A stretch of DNA of 64,000 nucleotides from Prochlorococcus sp. AG-409-P19 (GTDB lineage Bacteria > Cyanobacteriota > Cyanobacteriia > PCC-6307 > Cyanobiaceae). Shown piece by piece: positions 54,601 to 62,812 of this stretch; positions within the stretch are counted from its first letter, which is position 1, and each line of letters starts with the position of its first letter. The notes below the pieces were generated by a model. That model saw nothing but the letters and a program-made list of their open reading frames with translations, searched no databases and was not told where the DNA came from. The stretch lies in the NCBI GenBank assembly GCA_003215315.1, contig QCKO01000001.1, positions 84,292 to 148,291 of the forward strand, in the 5' to 3' direction. The position numbers and the translations under genes are program-made.

Positions 54601-55242
54601 ATGCCTTACATAATCACATCTAGGAAAAGTAGATTGTTCCTCGATAATGAAATGAAAGACCAAATTGGACCTTACTTAAAATGTCCAAGTGGAATAACAA
54701 GAGGTTGTCTCTCAATGGAAGGGTCGATAGAAAATATTCTAGTAATATGTGAACATTTATTATACAGGTTTGTTAGGGCAGGAGGAATCTTTAGACAGCC
54801 AACAAAGGACCTGGATCATCCTTCATTAAATATTGTGAGAAGGTTTGGGAAACTGGATTCCATGGGAGATATTAACTGGTTTAGTGAAGATGTAAAATAT
54901 AGAAATCCAAGTAAGTTAACAGGAGGATGGTGTTATCTATTAAGTGGTACCTTACATAGGTTTTTCTTTAAAGAATGGAATCTAAAAAGAAACTCACGTC
55001 CTTTACAAAATGGCGACTATCACTGGTGGTTAGAGGATTTTCATGGGAACATAATTGATCTTACTGAAGAGCAATATATAATAAATGGTATAGATAATTG
55101 CAGGGTCGGGGGTTATAAACGAGAACCACTTGGCCTATCCTACTCTGTAAAAACAAGAAATATGGCATTCACTGTATTAAACGATTTATGCGGAAATCCT
55201 ATAGACATTAATAATATCAACGTTAGTAATTATCATAAATAG
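54601..55242 (+). CDS. Phage-like hypothetical protein
   Basis: This 213-residue soluble protein: MPYIITSRKSRLFLDNEMKD, then GGWCYLLSGTLHRFFFKEWN and DYHWWLEDFHGNIIDLTEEQ. The HWWL.D..GNIIDLT.EQ pattern resembles hypothetical proteins of phages and their hosts that carry a cysteine near GGWCY. No enzymatic role is assigned. The rich composition argues for a real, perhaps transferred gene. Confidence 0.65.
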   Translation: MPYIITSRKSRLFLDNEMKDQIGPYLKCPSGITRGCLSMEGSIENILVICEHLLYRFVRAGGIFRQPTKDLDHPSLNIVRRFGKLDSMGDINWFSEDVKYRNPSKLTGGWCYLLSGTLHRFFFKEWNLKRNSRPLQNGDYHWWLEDFHGNIIDLTEEQYIINGIDNCRVGGYKREPLGLSYSVKTRNMAFTVLNDLCGNPIDINNINVSNYHK

Positions 55243-55464
55243 TAATATATTAGATAATATAGCCATCGTTTTTGTTTTAAAATAAATTGCTTAAACATAG
55301 CAAAATGTATTTATTTTTTTGAAAAAATAATCTCAATAACAAGATAAGTTCTATACAGAGATCAAATCATAAATAATTTTATGATTCTTATAATTGATTA
55401 TTTTTAAAGGTATACACCTCAAGATTATTAGACATAAAAAAAGATAAACAGATCCTTGGCGCCT
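55243..55464. other. Gene-free stretch
   Basis: No gene found in this 222-bp AT-rich spacer ahead of the terminator at 55465. Confidence 0.4.
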
Positions 55465-55508
55465 GCGTAATAAAAAAAGGGTCAATTATGACCCTTTTTT
55501 TATTACGC
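55465..55508. terminator. Perfect 20-bp inverted repeat with A/T tracts
   Basis: GCGTAATAAAAAAAGGGTCA is repeated in inverted form after the four-base loop ATTA. The AAAAAAA-GGGTCA...TGACCC-TTTTTTT centre is a bidirectional terminator. The extra GCGTAAT/ATTACGC ends make it unusually long. It ends 26 bp before the long repeat. Confidence 0.8.
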
Positions 55509-55525
55509 TTATTATTAATTAGCGA

Positions 55526-55531
55526 TATAGA
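55526..55531 (+). promoter_or_regulatory. Putative -10 box upstream of repeat copy 1
   Basis: TATAGA is spaced three bases before the repeat start. A -10 element here would put transcription start just inside the repeat. Weak on its own; supported by the similar TATAAT in front of copy 2. Confidence 0.4.
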
Positions 55532-55534
55532 TGC

Positions 55535-55754
55535 ATTGAAGCTCTAATAATAAATGGCACCTGGGGCCAATTTTCTAGTAGCAAGGCTTATCTCCTATAG
55601 GGCACCTAAACGATGCAGAGGAGTGTCGACTGAATTGACGCACCTTAATCATTGATCCTTGTCGCATCAGACGATTGCCCACTTTTTATAATGAGAATGT
55701 TGGAGCAGGAACCAGAAATCAGTTCGCTTCATTAAAGTACTCAGGTGGAGTGTC
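55535..55754 (+). repeat. 220-bp direct repeat, copy 1
   Basis: Starting ATTGAAGCTC, these 220 bases are identical by eye to 63781-64000 (offset 8246). The identity runs to the window edge, so the true repeat may be longer. Local G+C is clearly higher than the flanks. No long ORF lies inside. Confidence 0.95.
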
Positions 55755-55780
55755 AACCATTTAGGTGCCTCTGAGCTCTA
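55535..55780 (+). ncRNA. Candidate structured RNA
   Basis: A GGCACCTAAA/TTTAGGTGCC 10-bp stem joins 55601-55610 to 55760-55769. A second GGCACCT at 55556-55562 could pair with the same 3' strand, giving two alternative forms. A 30-codon reverse frame (MRQGSMIKVRQFSRHSSASF) exists but lacks a clear ribosome site. Structure, G+C and promoter/terminator frame favour an RNA; tmRNA, SRP RNA and RNase P RNA motifs are not seen. Confidence 0.45.
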
Positions 55781-55918
55781 CAAATTTATATTGACTCTTT
55801 TCTCCAATCAAAGCAATCAGTTTTAATGCCCATTGCGTAAAAAATAAAAAAATACGATGATATAGGTTTTAGACATGTTATTAATACCATAGATTTATAT
55901 TGCCTCATATTTTCATCC

Positions 55919-56095
55919 GTGATCAGCTTTATTTTTGTGTTAGTGAAACCTATCCTTTTTTTAATGCTGAAAAAGTTCTTTAAAAAGCAAATGAAAGTTT
56001 TTATCATTAATTCTTTGGAATGGCTTGTAGAGCAAACAGACAATGATCTAGATGACAAAATTCTGAACAAGGTCAAAGCCAGCATGAAACTATAA
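55919..56095 (+). CDS. Small holin-like membrane protein, GTG start
   Basis: This 58-residue frame from GTG 55919 has one helix (MISFIFVLVKPILFLMLKKF), a basic turn, then LEWLVEQTDNDLDDKILNKV. The helix followed by a LE-x-hydrophobic...TDN-x-hydrophobic-DDK pattern is reminiscent of phage holin-associated and small tail-region proteins. The overlapping reverse frame at 55786-56085 is less ordered and rejected. Confidence 0.45.
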   Translation: MISFIFVLVKPILFLMLKKFFKKQMKVFIINSLEWLVEQTDNDLDDKILNKVKASMKL

Positions 56096-56136
56096 ATCTT
56101 CTATTAAAAAAGGATAATTTCTATAGGAACAGATAC

Positions 56137-56268
56137 ATGCCTAGAGATATTCCACAAGGCTTGCCAAAGAGTACTTCATACAGAAATAATTCTATAAACA
56201 CTTTTAGAAATAAGAGTTGGAGCGGTATAAATGCTCATGCCTTTAACATATTTAATTCATATCTTTAA
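56137..56268 (+). CDS. Possible 43-residue polar protein
   Basis: MPRDIPQGLPKSTSYRNNSI then NTFRNKSWSGINAHAFNIFN: Asn/Ser-rich with no helix. Weakly supported; it lies 19 bp before the gene at 56287. Confidence 0.3.
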   Translation: MPRDIPQGLPKSTSYRNNSINTFRNKSWSGINAHAFNIFNSYL

Positions 56269-56286
56269 AAAGCATTTTAAAAATCA

Positions 56287-56538
56287 ATGGCAATAGTTGA
56301 AAAATATCCAGAAGAAGTTCCTTGGGATTTAGATAGTAATCTGGACAAATCAGTTAAACTTAGTTGGATATTAACGAAAGGTGATAATGTCTACTCGTTT
56401 AAGCAAAGTATCATAGACAATCAGTACATATATATTCAAAAAAATCACGGACAAAAAAAAGCTGTTAAGGAACTTATTGCTAGGTTTACCTACCAAAGAT
56501 TATTTGATGAGGGTTATCTATTAGCAGTTGTTGCCTAA
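56287..56538 (+). CDS. Hypothetical soluble protein, 83 residues
   Basis: MAIVEKYPEEVPWDLDSNLD, then SVKLSWILTKGDNVYSFKQS and ARFTYQRLFDEGYLLAVVA. An alpha/beta composition. Function unknown. Confidence 0.65.
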   Translation: MAIVEKYPEEVPWDLDSNLDKSVKLSWILTKGDNVYSFKQSIIDNQYIYIQKNHGQKKAVKELIARFTYQRLFDEGYLLAVVA

Positions 56539-56593
56539 GAAGTTTTTAACTGCTAATATTAATATTTAAAGACTATTAAACTGAAAATTTTAT

Positions 56594-56845
56594 TTATAGT
56601 CTTCGATTTTCGTCTACAATATCAGCAGTTTTTGTAGTTATTACTTCCATATCAGATTTATAAGATTTAAGTGCCTTCTTAATTCTACCTGGAAAGAAAG
56701 GATTTTTATTCTTAGCATCATTCTTTACCCCCTCCCATGCTTGATTAATCTCTCCCTTTGCGACCTGATCATTAGAAAATTTTTCATAAAGGTTTAACAA
56801 GTAAAAACTACTCGCAACTAATAAGAGAAGAGCTAATAAATACAT
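56594..56845 (-). CDS. Anchored hypothetical protein, 83 residues
   Basis: One N-terminal helix (MYLLALLLLVASSFYLLNLY), then a charged soluble part with AKGEINQAWEGVKNDAKNKN. ATG at 56845-56843. Unknown family; likely membrane-anchored. Confidence 0.65.
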   Translation of the reverse strand: MYLLALLLLVASSFYLLNLYEKFSNDQVAKGEINQAWEGVKNDAKNKNPFFPGRIKKALKSYKSDMEVITTKTADIVDENRRL

Positions 56846-56917
56846 AAAAAGAGAAATTAAACTAATTTAAATTTTTAGCACACTATAAGGTAAATCCAGC
56901 TATAAGGTGTTCAAGTT

Positions 56918-57103
56918 TTATTTTTCAACTAACCATCCAGTAAAATGACAAGGAAGACGATCTAATTTCCATTTAACTAAAAAAAGATTTTTGAAAGAAG
57001 GCATAAAAAGTTTCTCCCGCTGAAGGTGATGAAACGCTAGAGCAAATCTCGCCCAAGTCCCAATATGACAAGTATTATGAATCTTCATAGGAAATCTTAT
57101 CAA
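56918..57103 (-). CDS. Small basic hypothetical protein
   Basis: From MKIHNTCHIGTWARFALAFH (Met6 of the frame) or six codons earlier: a basic protein with LFLVKWKLDRLPCHFTGWLV. The His/Trp/Cys content looks real. Two cysteines. Moderately supported. Confidence 0.4.
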   Translation of the reverse strand: MIRFPMKIHNTCHIGTWARFALAFHHLQREKLFMPSFKNLFLVKWKLDRLPCHFTGWLVEK

Positions 57104-57280
57104 GGGTATTGAGAAAAAGCAGCTAAATTATCTGAGGTGGATGGTAGAAACAGCAATTATTAGTACTGATTAATGATCCTTATCTGCATCTCGTCACTTA
57201 AAGCAACAAAACAAAGGCTAAAAATGACTATCAATTCAGCATCAGGTCATTTCCTAACCAGAACCTAAAATAATTGATAA

Positions 57281-57457
57281 TTATTTTTTCTTATCTCTCC
57301 AATCTCTTTTTAAAGCAAAATTTTCATTGTTATCCAGATAAATAACTATCAACAAAAATAAAATCGCAATTAATGCTACTGATGCTAATACTTGATTAAT
57401 TGGACTCAATGAATAAAAGTTGAAGAAACTAGAAAAAAATAAGCTTATAAAATCCAT
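57281..57457 (-). CDS. Small membrane protein
   Basis: This 58-residue ORF (ATG 57457-57455): MDFISLFFSSFFNFYSLSPI, a second helix (VALIAILFLLIVIYL), then a charged end NFALKRDWRDKKK. The positive C-terminus fits a cytoplasmic tail. Unknown family. Confidence 0.55.
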   Translation of the reverse strand: MDFISLFFSSFFNFYSLSPINQVLASVALIAILFLLIVIYLDNNENFALKRDWRDKKK

Positions 57458-57606
57458 TATTTTAAGAATAACTATTGAATTTTAGTATAGACTATAGGAA
57501 TAGACTTAAAGAAATTATTTACGACATTTATCACTAATGCCTCAATTCATCTAAATAGTAAAAATACATATAAACTCTAAGCAAGGTCCATTAGAACTCT
57601 TTTACT

Positions 57607-57720
57607 ATGGCTTTTGAAAATAAAAACCGACCAGCCTGGATGAATTGGCTTTATTTATCCATTTTTTTATACTCGACTTATTTCTTGGTTAAGAGTTGGT
57701 CCATAGCTTTAATTAAATAA
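57607..57720 (+). CDS. Tiny membrane protein
   Basis: This 37-residue ORF: MAFENKNRPAWMNWLYLSIF then STYFLVKSWSIALIK. Trp-flanked helix and polar N-terminus. Unknown family. Confidence 0.5.
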   Translation: MAFENKNRPAWMNWLYLSIFLYSTYFLVKSWSIALIK

Positions 57721-57928
57721 ATAATCAGGCCTTCTCTTTATTCCATTTTTTACAGGCTTACTAAATCAAGTCCATATCAGATAGGTAATTGAGAAAAAAA
57801 ATCAAAAGAAGATGATTCAATCATCATTCGCCGATTGATGGAGAGTAAGTAATGCTGCTATATCGAAAAAGGAAACTATTTGTATCACAGCAAACTACAC
57901 AAAAGTCTTACGCATACTAAATTGAATT

Positions 57929-58014
57929 TGTAGCAACAGCTACAAAAAAAAACGTTCAACTCGCTACATAGCGAGCCGCATTACGACTTAAGCCAAGGAA
58001 CGGGGACTTAAGTC
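57929..58014 (+). promoter_or_regulatory. Structured leader of the DUF4278 gene
   Basis: Three stems lie in 86 bases: TGTAGC/GCTACA (57929-57944), CTCGCTA/TAGCGAG (57960-57975) and GACTTAAG/CTTAAGTC (57985-58014). Local G+C is raised, and CGGAGG follows 6-10 bases before the ATG at 58031. It may be a leader with regulatory structure. Confidence 0.55.
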
Positions 58015-58030
58015 AATATTCGGAGGCTGA

Positions 58031-58207
58031 ATGATGACTACTCTTTTCTATCGTGGACATGATTATGTCCAACATAAAGAAAGAACTCAAAACCAAGCAT
58101 GTGTTGAATTGACTTACAGGCAACACCATTACAACACTTGCAGATTAAAAGCAAAGGCAGAGCTAGATTACCAACTTCACTATCGAGGGATTAATTATCA
58201 AAAATAA
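58031..58207 (+). CDS. DUF4278-family protein with two YRG motifs
   Basis: This 58-residue protein: MMTTLFYRGHDYVQHKERTQ, then ACVELTYRQHHYNTCRLKAK and QLHYRGINYQK. The YRG-x-x-Y motif occurs at both ends, characteristic of the cyanobacterial DUF4278 family. Strong ribosome site CGGAGG upstream. Function unknown; probably expressed under a structured leader. Confidence 0.75.
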   Translation: MMTTLFYRGHDYVQHKERTQNQACVELTYRQHHYNTCRLKAKAELDYQLHYRGINYQK

Positions 58208-58365
58208 TCTAAAGCCAAAAGCAAATAGATTTTTTTGAATTTTGTATTAAAGAAAAATCAACCAAGTTATAACAGCCGATTTCTACATAAATAGAATCGG
58301 CTAGTTATATATAGTTGAGTTAATGCTGAATATATGATAAAAATATTAAAAGTATTCGAATCTCT

Positions 58366-58866
58366 ATGTCTCAACTAACCATCAAAGTAAGCGCTAAGGG
58401 TGATGCTTTAATTGCTACTTTGCAGAAAGAGATTTTTAATCGAAGGCGTAAGAAAGTAACTGCAGCACAAGTCGTTGAAACACTAGTTGAAAGTGGGGCC
58501 AAATCTCAATCTGACAAGCGGTATGCAGCATCTTGGAAGAATTTAATCAAAGATATTGAAAAAGCAGCTAAGGTATCTGAGGTACATGGAAATAAACCCA
58601 CAAATATTAGTGCTGATGAATGGGCATTAATCCTCTCCCATCGCACTCGGAAAGCAACAAAAGCTAAAAAGACAGAAGCTAAGAAAACAACGACAAAAAA
58701 ATCGACTGTCAAAAAAAGCCAAGAAAAAAAAGCAACGACAACCAAAAATGAGGTTAAAACAAAAAAAGGGTCATCAACTTCGACAGGATCAACAAAAACC
58801 ACTGGTAGACCAGCAAGACGTGCAAGAAAAGCAAGAAAGGTTTCTACAACAGAAATAGATAAATAA
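58366..58866 (+). CDS. Basic protein with Lys/Ala/Thr histone-like tail
   Basis: This 166-residue protein: residues 1-90 fold-like (MSQLTIKVSAKGDALIATLQ, then ISADEWALILSHRTRK). The C-terminal 75 residues are low-complexity Lys/Ala/Thr/Arg with KKTEAKKTTTKKST and RPARRARKARK. Such tails bind DNA or RNA in bacterial histone-H1-like proteins. The N-terminal half is not a known histone. A nucleoid role is inferred. Confidence 0.7.
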   Translation: MSQLTIKVSAKGDALIATLQKEIFNRRRKKVTAAQVVETLVESGAKSQSDKRYAASWKNLIKDIEKAAKVSEVHGNKPTNISADEWALILSHRTRKATKAKKTEAKKTTTKKSTVKKSQEKKATTTKNEVKTKKGSSTSTGSTKTTGRPARRARKARKVSTTEIDK

Positions 58867-59024
58867 CTTTCTTAGATATGATTAATTAAAATAAAGAATA
58901 ACCTCTATTAGATTATGTTTAATATAAGATTTCTATTGTTTTAGAAATCAACTGATTTTATATTCTAAACATTCTTATATTATTTAATAATTCCATTAAA
59001 AAAATAATCAAATTATTTTTTTCT

Positions 59025-59276
59025 TTACTTAATAGGTCTCTTAATTTTCGGTTCAAAAACAGCTCCATTACAGATCATAACAGCTAGGGCATCTCTACCT
59101 TTCGTCTTTATTTTTTGAACTGCAGGCACTTTATTCAATGTACTAGAAGTTGTATTTAGGCAACGATTCCAGTAAGCAGCTTTCCTTGAGACAGGTAATA
59201 GTTCAATAGCAATGGTTGCCATTCCAATAGCAATAAACCCCAACAAAGCCTTCTCAATTGAAAAGTTCATTTTCAT
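59025..59276 (-). CDS. Anchored two-cysteine protein, member 3
   Basis: This 83-residue protein: N-terminal helix (IEKALLGFIAIGMATIAIEL), LPVSRKAAYWNRCLN, then a charged loop and ALAVMICNGAV. It shares the P-[IV]-S-R-K and paired Cys with the genes at 29164 and 33115. Probably in the membrane with an outward domain. Confidence 0.62.
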   Translation of the reverse strand: MKMNFSIEKALLGFIAIGMATIAIELLPVSRKAAYWNRCLNTTSSTLNKVPAVQKIKTKGRDALAVMICNGAVFEPKIKRPIK

Positions 59277-59554
59277 GATTGATCAATTATTTTAGTTGTG
59301 TTTTCAGTTTACCTAAGAAGCCTGAACTATTTAACTATTGAAGCATTTTAATTCTATATAAATTATCAACATAATTATATGTATACAAGCTATAAAAATC
59401 TATTATTAAATACAAGGTACCTCTCATCAGTTCAAATGATTACAAAAAGATACATTCGATTGAACTTTAAACAATGTAATTGTTTAAAGACTTGTCTCGT
59501 TGAAGTGGATTAAGCTCATAAGCAAAAAGCATTCAAACAAGCTAGAACATAATT

Positions 59555-59728
59555 ATGAAAGAAAATTATCGTCCCTCAGATGAAGAGGTTAACAACTCAA
59601 TATCTCCAGCGTATGAGGCAATAGGTTTTATATGTAAAGGGTTAAAAAAAGATGTCAATTGTCCAGATTCCTATATAGCAGGAATGCTTCGAGCTATAGC
59701 TGAGGATTTTGATCCCCCTGAAAGGTAA
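59555..59728 (+). CDS. C-X8-C small helical protein, member 4
   Basis: This 57-residue ORF: MKENYRPSDEEVNNSISPAY, then IGFICKGLKKDVNCPDSYIA and MLRAIAEDFDPPER. The Cys-x8-Cys helical core matches the genes at 27234, 34532 and 51641. Soluble and acidic. Confidence 0.62.
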   Translation: MKENYRPSDEEVNNSISPAYEAIGFICKGLKKDVNCPDSYIAGMLRAIAEDFDPPER

Positions 59729-59972
59729 ATCAATTCTTGTGAAGTCATTTAAAAATAAATTAAAAATGGACAAAAAACAAGAAACATATTGATGCAATCG
59801 ATAAGATTGAACATATTTATATTAGTCAAGTTATAATTATAATATTTTAAACTCCTAATTAAACATTGTATATACTAACAATTAAGCCGATTATCCAATT
59901 TTATGATGTATAAAATATTAGGATTTTGGCTATAAACCACATAACAATTAAAATAAAATATTAAAGAAGTAT

Positions 59973-60914
59973 TTATGAAAGTTCATTTGTAAGCTTAATT
60001 AAACGTTCTGATATACCTGCCTCCTTCAATGAATGTCCTGCATCGGGAATAATATATATATGGCTGGAGGGAAGAGCTTGCTTAAGGTCCCAAGCACTTC
60101 TTACTGGACAAACAATATCATATCTACCTTGAACAATTGAAAGAGGAGTATTCCTTAACTTTTGTATATTTCTAAGTATATAATTTTCTTCTAAAAAAAC
60201 ATTATTCATAAAGTAATGACATTCTATACGAGCAAAGGCATCTGAGAATTCCTTATCAGATGCTTGGTTTAAATATAATTTATCCTGAATAAGGTTACTT
60301 GTTGCCATTTCCCATCTTGTCCATTCATAAGCAGATTTTTCTCTTATAAGCTTATCTGAACTTGTCAACCTTTGATAAAAAGCCCTAATCAAGTCATCTC
60401 TCTCTTGTTCTGGAATTACAGATTTATATTGTTCAAATTCTTCTGGGAAAATTTCACTTGCACCTTTTTGGTAGAACCACTCTAACTCAAACTTACGACA
60501 AAGGAATATACCCCTTAGTATCATACTTAAAACTCTTTTAGGATAGTTAATTGCATAAACTAAACTTAAGGTGGAGCCCCAAGATCCTCCAAATAAATGC
60601 CAGGAATTAATTCCCAAAAAGCTTCTCAACTTTTCTATGTCTTTAATTAAATCCAGCGTAGTATTCTCTCTTAGCTCTGAATGTGGTAATGAATTACCAC
60701 ACCCCCTTTGGTCAAATTGAATTATATCAAACTTTTCTGGGTCAAAATATCGTCTATAAAGGGATTGACTGCCACCACCAGGTCCCCCATGAACTACTAA
60801 AATTTTTAAGCCGGAAGGATTACCACTTCGCTCCCAGTAAATTGAATGTAATTGACTAACCCTTAAAAACCCATGCTCTCTTGGTTTGATTTCAGGGAAT
60901 AGTGTTTCAAACAT
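59973..60914 (-). CDS. pip: Proline iminopeptidase
   Basis: This 313-residue alpha/beta-hydrolase enzyme removes N-terminal proline from peptides. VVHGGPGGGSQ is the oxyanion region, GGSWGS the nucleophile elbow (Ser111), with Asp in GRYDIVCPVR and His in DAGHSL completing the triad. The length fits the family. It is a single gene with an ATG at 60914-60912. Confidence 0.9.
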   Translation of the reverse strand: MFETLFPEIKPREHGFLRVSQLHSIYWERSGNPSGLKILVVHGGPGGGSQSLYRRYFDPEKFDIIQFDQRGCGNSLPHSELRENTTLDLIKDIEKLRSFLGINSWHLFGGSWGSTLSLVYAINYPKRVLSMILRGIFLCRKFELEWFYQKGASEIFPEEFEQYKSVIPEQERDDLIRAFYQRLTSSDKLIREKSAYEWTRWEMATSNLIQDKLYLNQASDKEFSDAFARIECHYFMNNVFLEENYILRNIQKLRNTPLSIVQGRYDIVCPVRSAWDLKQALPSSHIYIIPDAGHSLKEAGISERLIKLTNELS

Positions 60915-61055
60915 TTAATAGTAAGGCTAGTATTCTTTAATTAAATTATATGTAGATTAAGTAATAATCCTTATTCAGGAGAGAGACTGTAGTTTTTACC
61001 GATGCGCATTAACATAAAAGTGCCTATTGATTAAGTATATATTTGCAGATGAATT

Positions 61056-61199
61056 ATGAGCAAAACTATCCAATGGATGATGACAATACTTGAGGCAATG
61101 GGTAATGCCATGTTCCATCCATTCAGAGAAAATTCACCTCCAAAGATAGGAGTTCAACCTTTCAAGGATGATCCTTATAAGCAACGTGGCATTGCTTGA
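61056..61199 (+). CDS. Small soluble hypothetical protein
   Basis: This 47-residue ORF: MSKTIQWMMTILEAMGNAMF then HPFRENSPPKIGVQPFKDDP and YKQRGIA. Ordered Pro/Lys-rich second half suggests real coding. Function unknown. Confidence 0.5.
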   Translation: MSKTIQWMMTILEAMGNAMFHPFRENSPPKIGVQPFKDDPYKQRGIA

Positions 61200-61469
61200 T
61201 TTAGAAATATGTTAATCGCAAAATGAAAATCACATAACACATAAATACCTAGCATAAGTAGTCAACACAGAAACCTTCAATAGGTTATATAAGTAATCAT
61301 TAATAAAAATATGAATATTCATTTTTTATAAGCATCTGAATAATAGTGACATAAAAAAGAGCAACTAAGTATAGAAAAGCAATTTAACATGCTATGAGGA
61401 TATAAATATAATTACTGATGACAATAATTGTATACCATAGAAAAATATAGCTAATAACCAAATCACCTT

Positions 61470-61784
61470 ATGATTCCAAGAAAAATCAGGGCAAGTAAAC
61501 AATCAAGTCCAAAAACATTAATTGAAGGATCAACAATCCTTAATAGTAGAAAAACTATTTTTAAGCTAGTTAGAGAATTAGTAGAAGCTCAATTTATTCG
61601 TTCAGATCAAGAATTAACAACACGTCTCTGGAAAAAGATAGCCAATAGAGAAATAGAGATAGATCGTGTAATAAATTTACTGTATAAATGCACCTTTCAT
61701 GATGACGATCTCGAGATGACAAAAGTGGATGAAGAGTATCAACAAAAAGTTCATCTCAAAAACGAAGAATTAAAATATTTTTAG
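61470..61784 (+). CDS. Basic soluble hypothetical protein
   Basis: This 104-residue protein: MIPRKIRASKQSSPKTLIEG, then RELVEAQFIRSDQELTTRLW and INLLYKCTFHDDDLEMTKVD. Helical, with a basic start and acidic end. Family not named. Confidence 0.62.
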   Translation: MIPRKIRASKQSSPKTLIEGSTILNSRKTIFKLVRELVEAQFIRSDQELTTRLWKKIANREIEIDRVINLLYKCTFHDDDLEMTKVDEEYQQKVHLKNEELKYF

Positions 61785-61953
61785 GCATAAGAAATAAAAT
61801 TAAACAAGTAGAAAGTATAAAAAATTAAAGAATATAATGCTGATATCATCTATATTAAATATGAAAACTAGCTAGCAGCTTAATATCTCATTAATATTAA
61901 GTGGTGACAAAAACGATAAAGAGATATTATTAGAGTGATTACTCAATAAAACA

Positions 61954-62289
61954 ATGCCTTTAATTAATGTTCGGACATCTATATCGATTTTAAATGCCAA
62001 CGAATTATTGAAAGGGTTATCGTTGAAGATGGCAGAATTAACGTGCAAGCCAGAAAGTTTTGTTATGACATCCTTAGAAAGTAATTGTCAAATGTCGTTT
62101 TCTGGAACTACAGATCCATGTTGTTTTATAGAAGTAAAATCTATTGGTGCTTTAAAGCCATCAATCATGTCAGAAGTTTTGTGCAAATACATTTCTCAAG
62201 AAACAGGAATCGAAACCAATCGTATTTACATTCAATTTGAGGACATCAAAGCAGAGTGTTGGGGATGGGATTCAAGAACTTTTGGCTAA
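61954..62289 (+). CDS. MIF-like tautomerase
   Basis: This 111-residue protein opens MPLINVRTSISILNANELLK with the catalytic Pro2 of the macrophage-migration-inhibitory-factor fold. Family-like EVKSIGALKP and IYIQFEDIKAECWGW follow. MIF homologues act as keto-enol tautomerases (phenylpyruvate), and such proteins are known from Prochlorococcus. Its role in the cell is uncertain. Confidence 0.85.
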   Translation: MPLINVRTSISILNANELLKGLSLKMAELTCKPESFVMTSLESNCQMSFSGTTDPCCFIEVKSIGALKPSIMSEVLCKYISQETGIETNRIYIQFEDIKAECWGWDSRTFG

Positions 62290-62353
62290 TTCGATATTAT
62301 TTTTAGAACAATAGATAATAAAATATTTCACTATAAAATGGAAAAACAAAAGC

Positions 62354-62497
62354 ATGAAAAACAATAGAAGAAGATCATTGTCGATTATCATAGTAATATT
62401 TACGACAGTTACCTCCCTAATGTTTTTGTTTCCGATGTATTACCCTGATATAGAAACACGTAGAGAACTTTCAGTAGATGGACTCTACTGGGATTGA
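62354..62497 (+). CDS. Small single-helix membrane protein
   Basis: This 47-residue ORF: MKNNRRRSLSIIIVIFTTVT, a helix, then PDIETRRELSVDGLYWD. Basic start and acidic end give an inside-out topology. Unknown family. Confidence 0.5.
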   Translation: MKNNRRRSLSIIIVIFTTVTSLMFLFPMYYPDIETRRELSVDGLYWD

Positions 62498-62617
62498 TCT
62501 CAAAATAATCAATGTTATCATTGGCTATTATCAATCTTCAAGAAACAAAGAAACTATTAAATAATTTGCATATAAGCTAATGCTTAGCTATTAATTTAAT
62601 ATAGATATAATTCTAAG

Positions 62618-62812
62618 ATGTCTGTCTCAACAAATAAAAGGTTTAGATTTGCAGAATCCAAACCATATACTGCTAAAAGACAAGTAATTATTTATGGAAG
62701 TGTTCTTTCAGGTGTCTGCTTAACAAGTTCATTTATTATCGCTCTTTATCTTGAGTATCTTCATAACCCATTGTTTCATATAATCATTCAATCAAAGGGT
62801 ATTTACCTATAA
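62618..62812 (+). CDS. Small membrane protein
   Basis: This 64-residue protein: MSVSTNKRFRFAESKPYTAK, then RQVIIYGSVLSGVCLTSSFI and IIALYLEYLH. One helix and a basic N-terminus. Unknown family. Confidence 0.55.
   Translation: MSVSTNKRFRFAESKPYTAKRQVIIYGSVLSGVCLTSSFIIALYLEYLHNPLFHIIIQSKGIYL

Noticed and set aside
55535..55780. tmRNA, SRP RNA or RNase P RNA
   Set aside because: None of the diagnostic motifs (tag-reading frame, tetraloop core, P4 element) could be seen.
55786..56085. 99-residue reverse ORF
   Set aside because: Less ordered than the forward frame 55919-56095, which shows a helix followed by an acidic conserved-looking tail.
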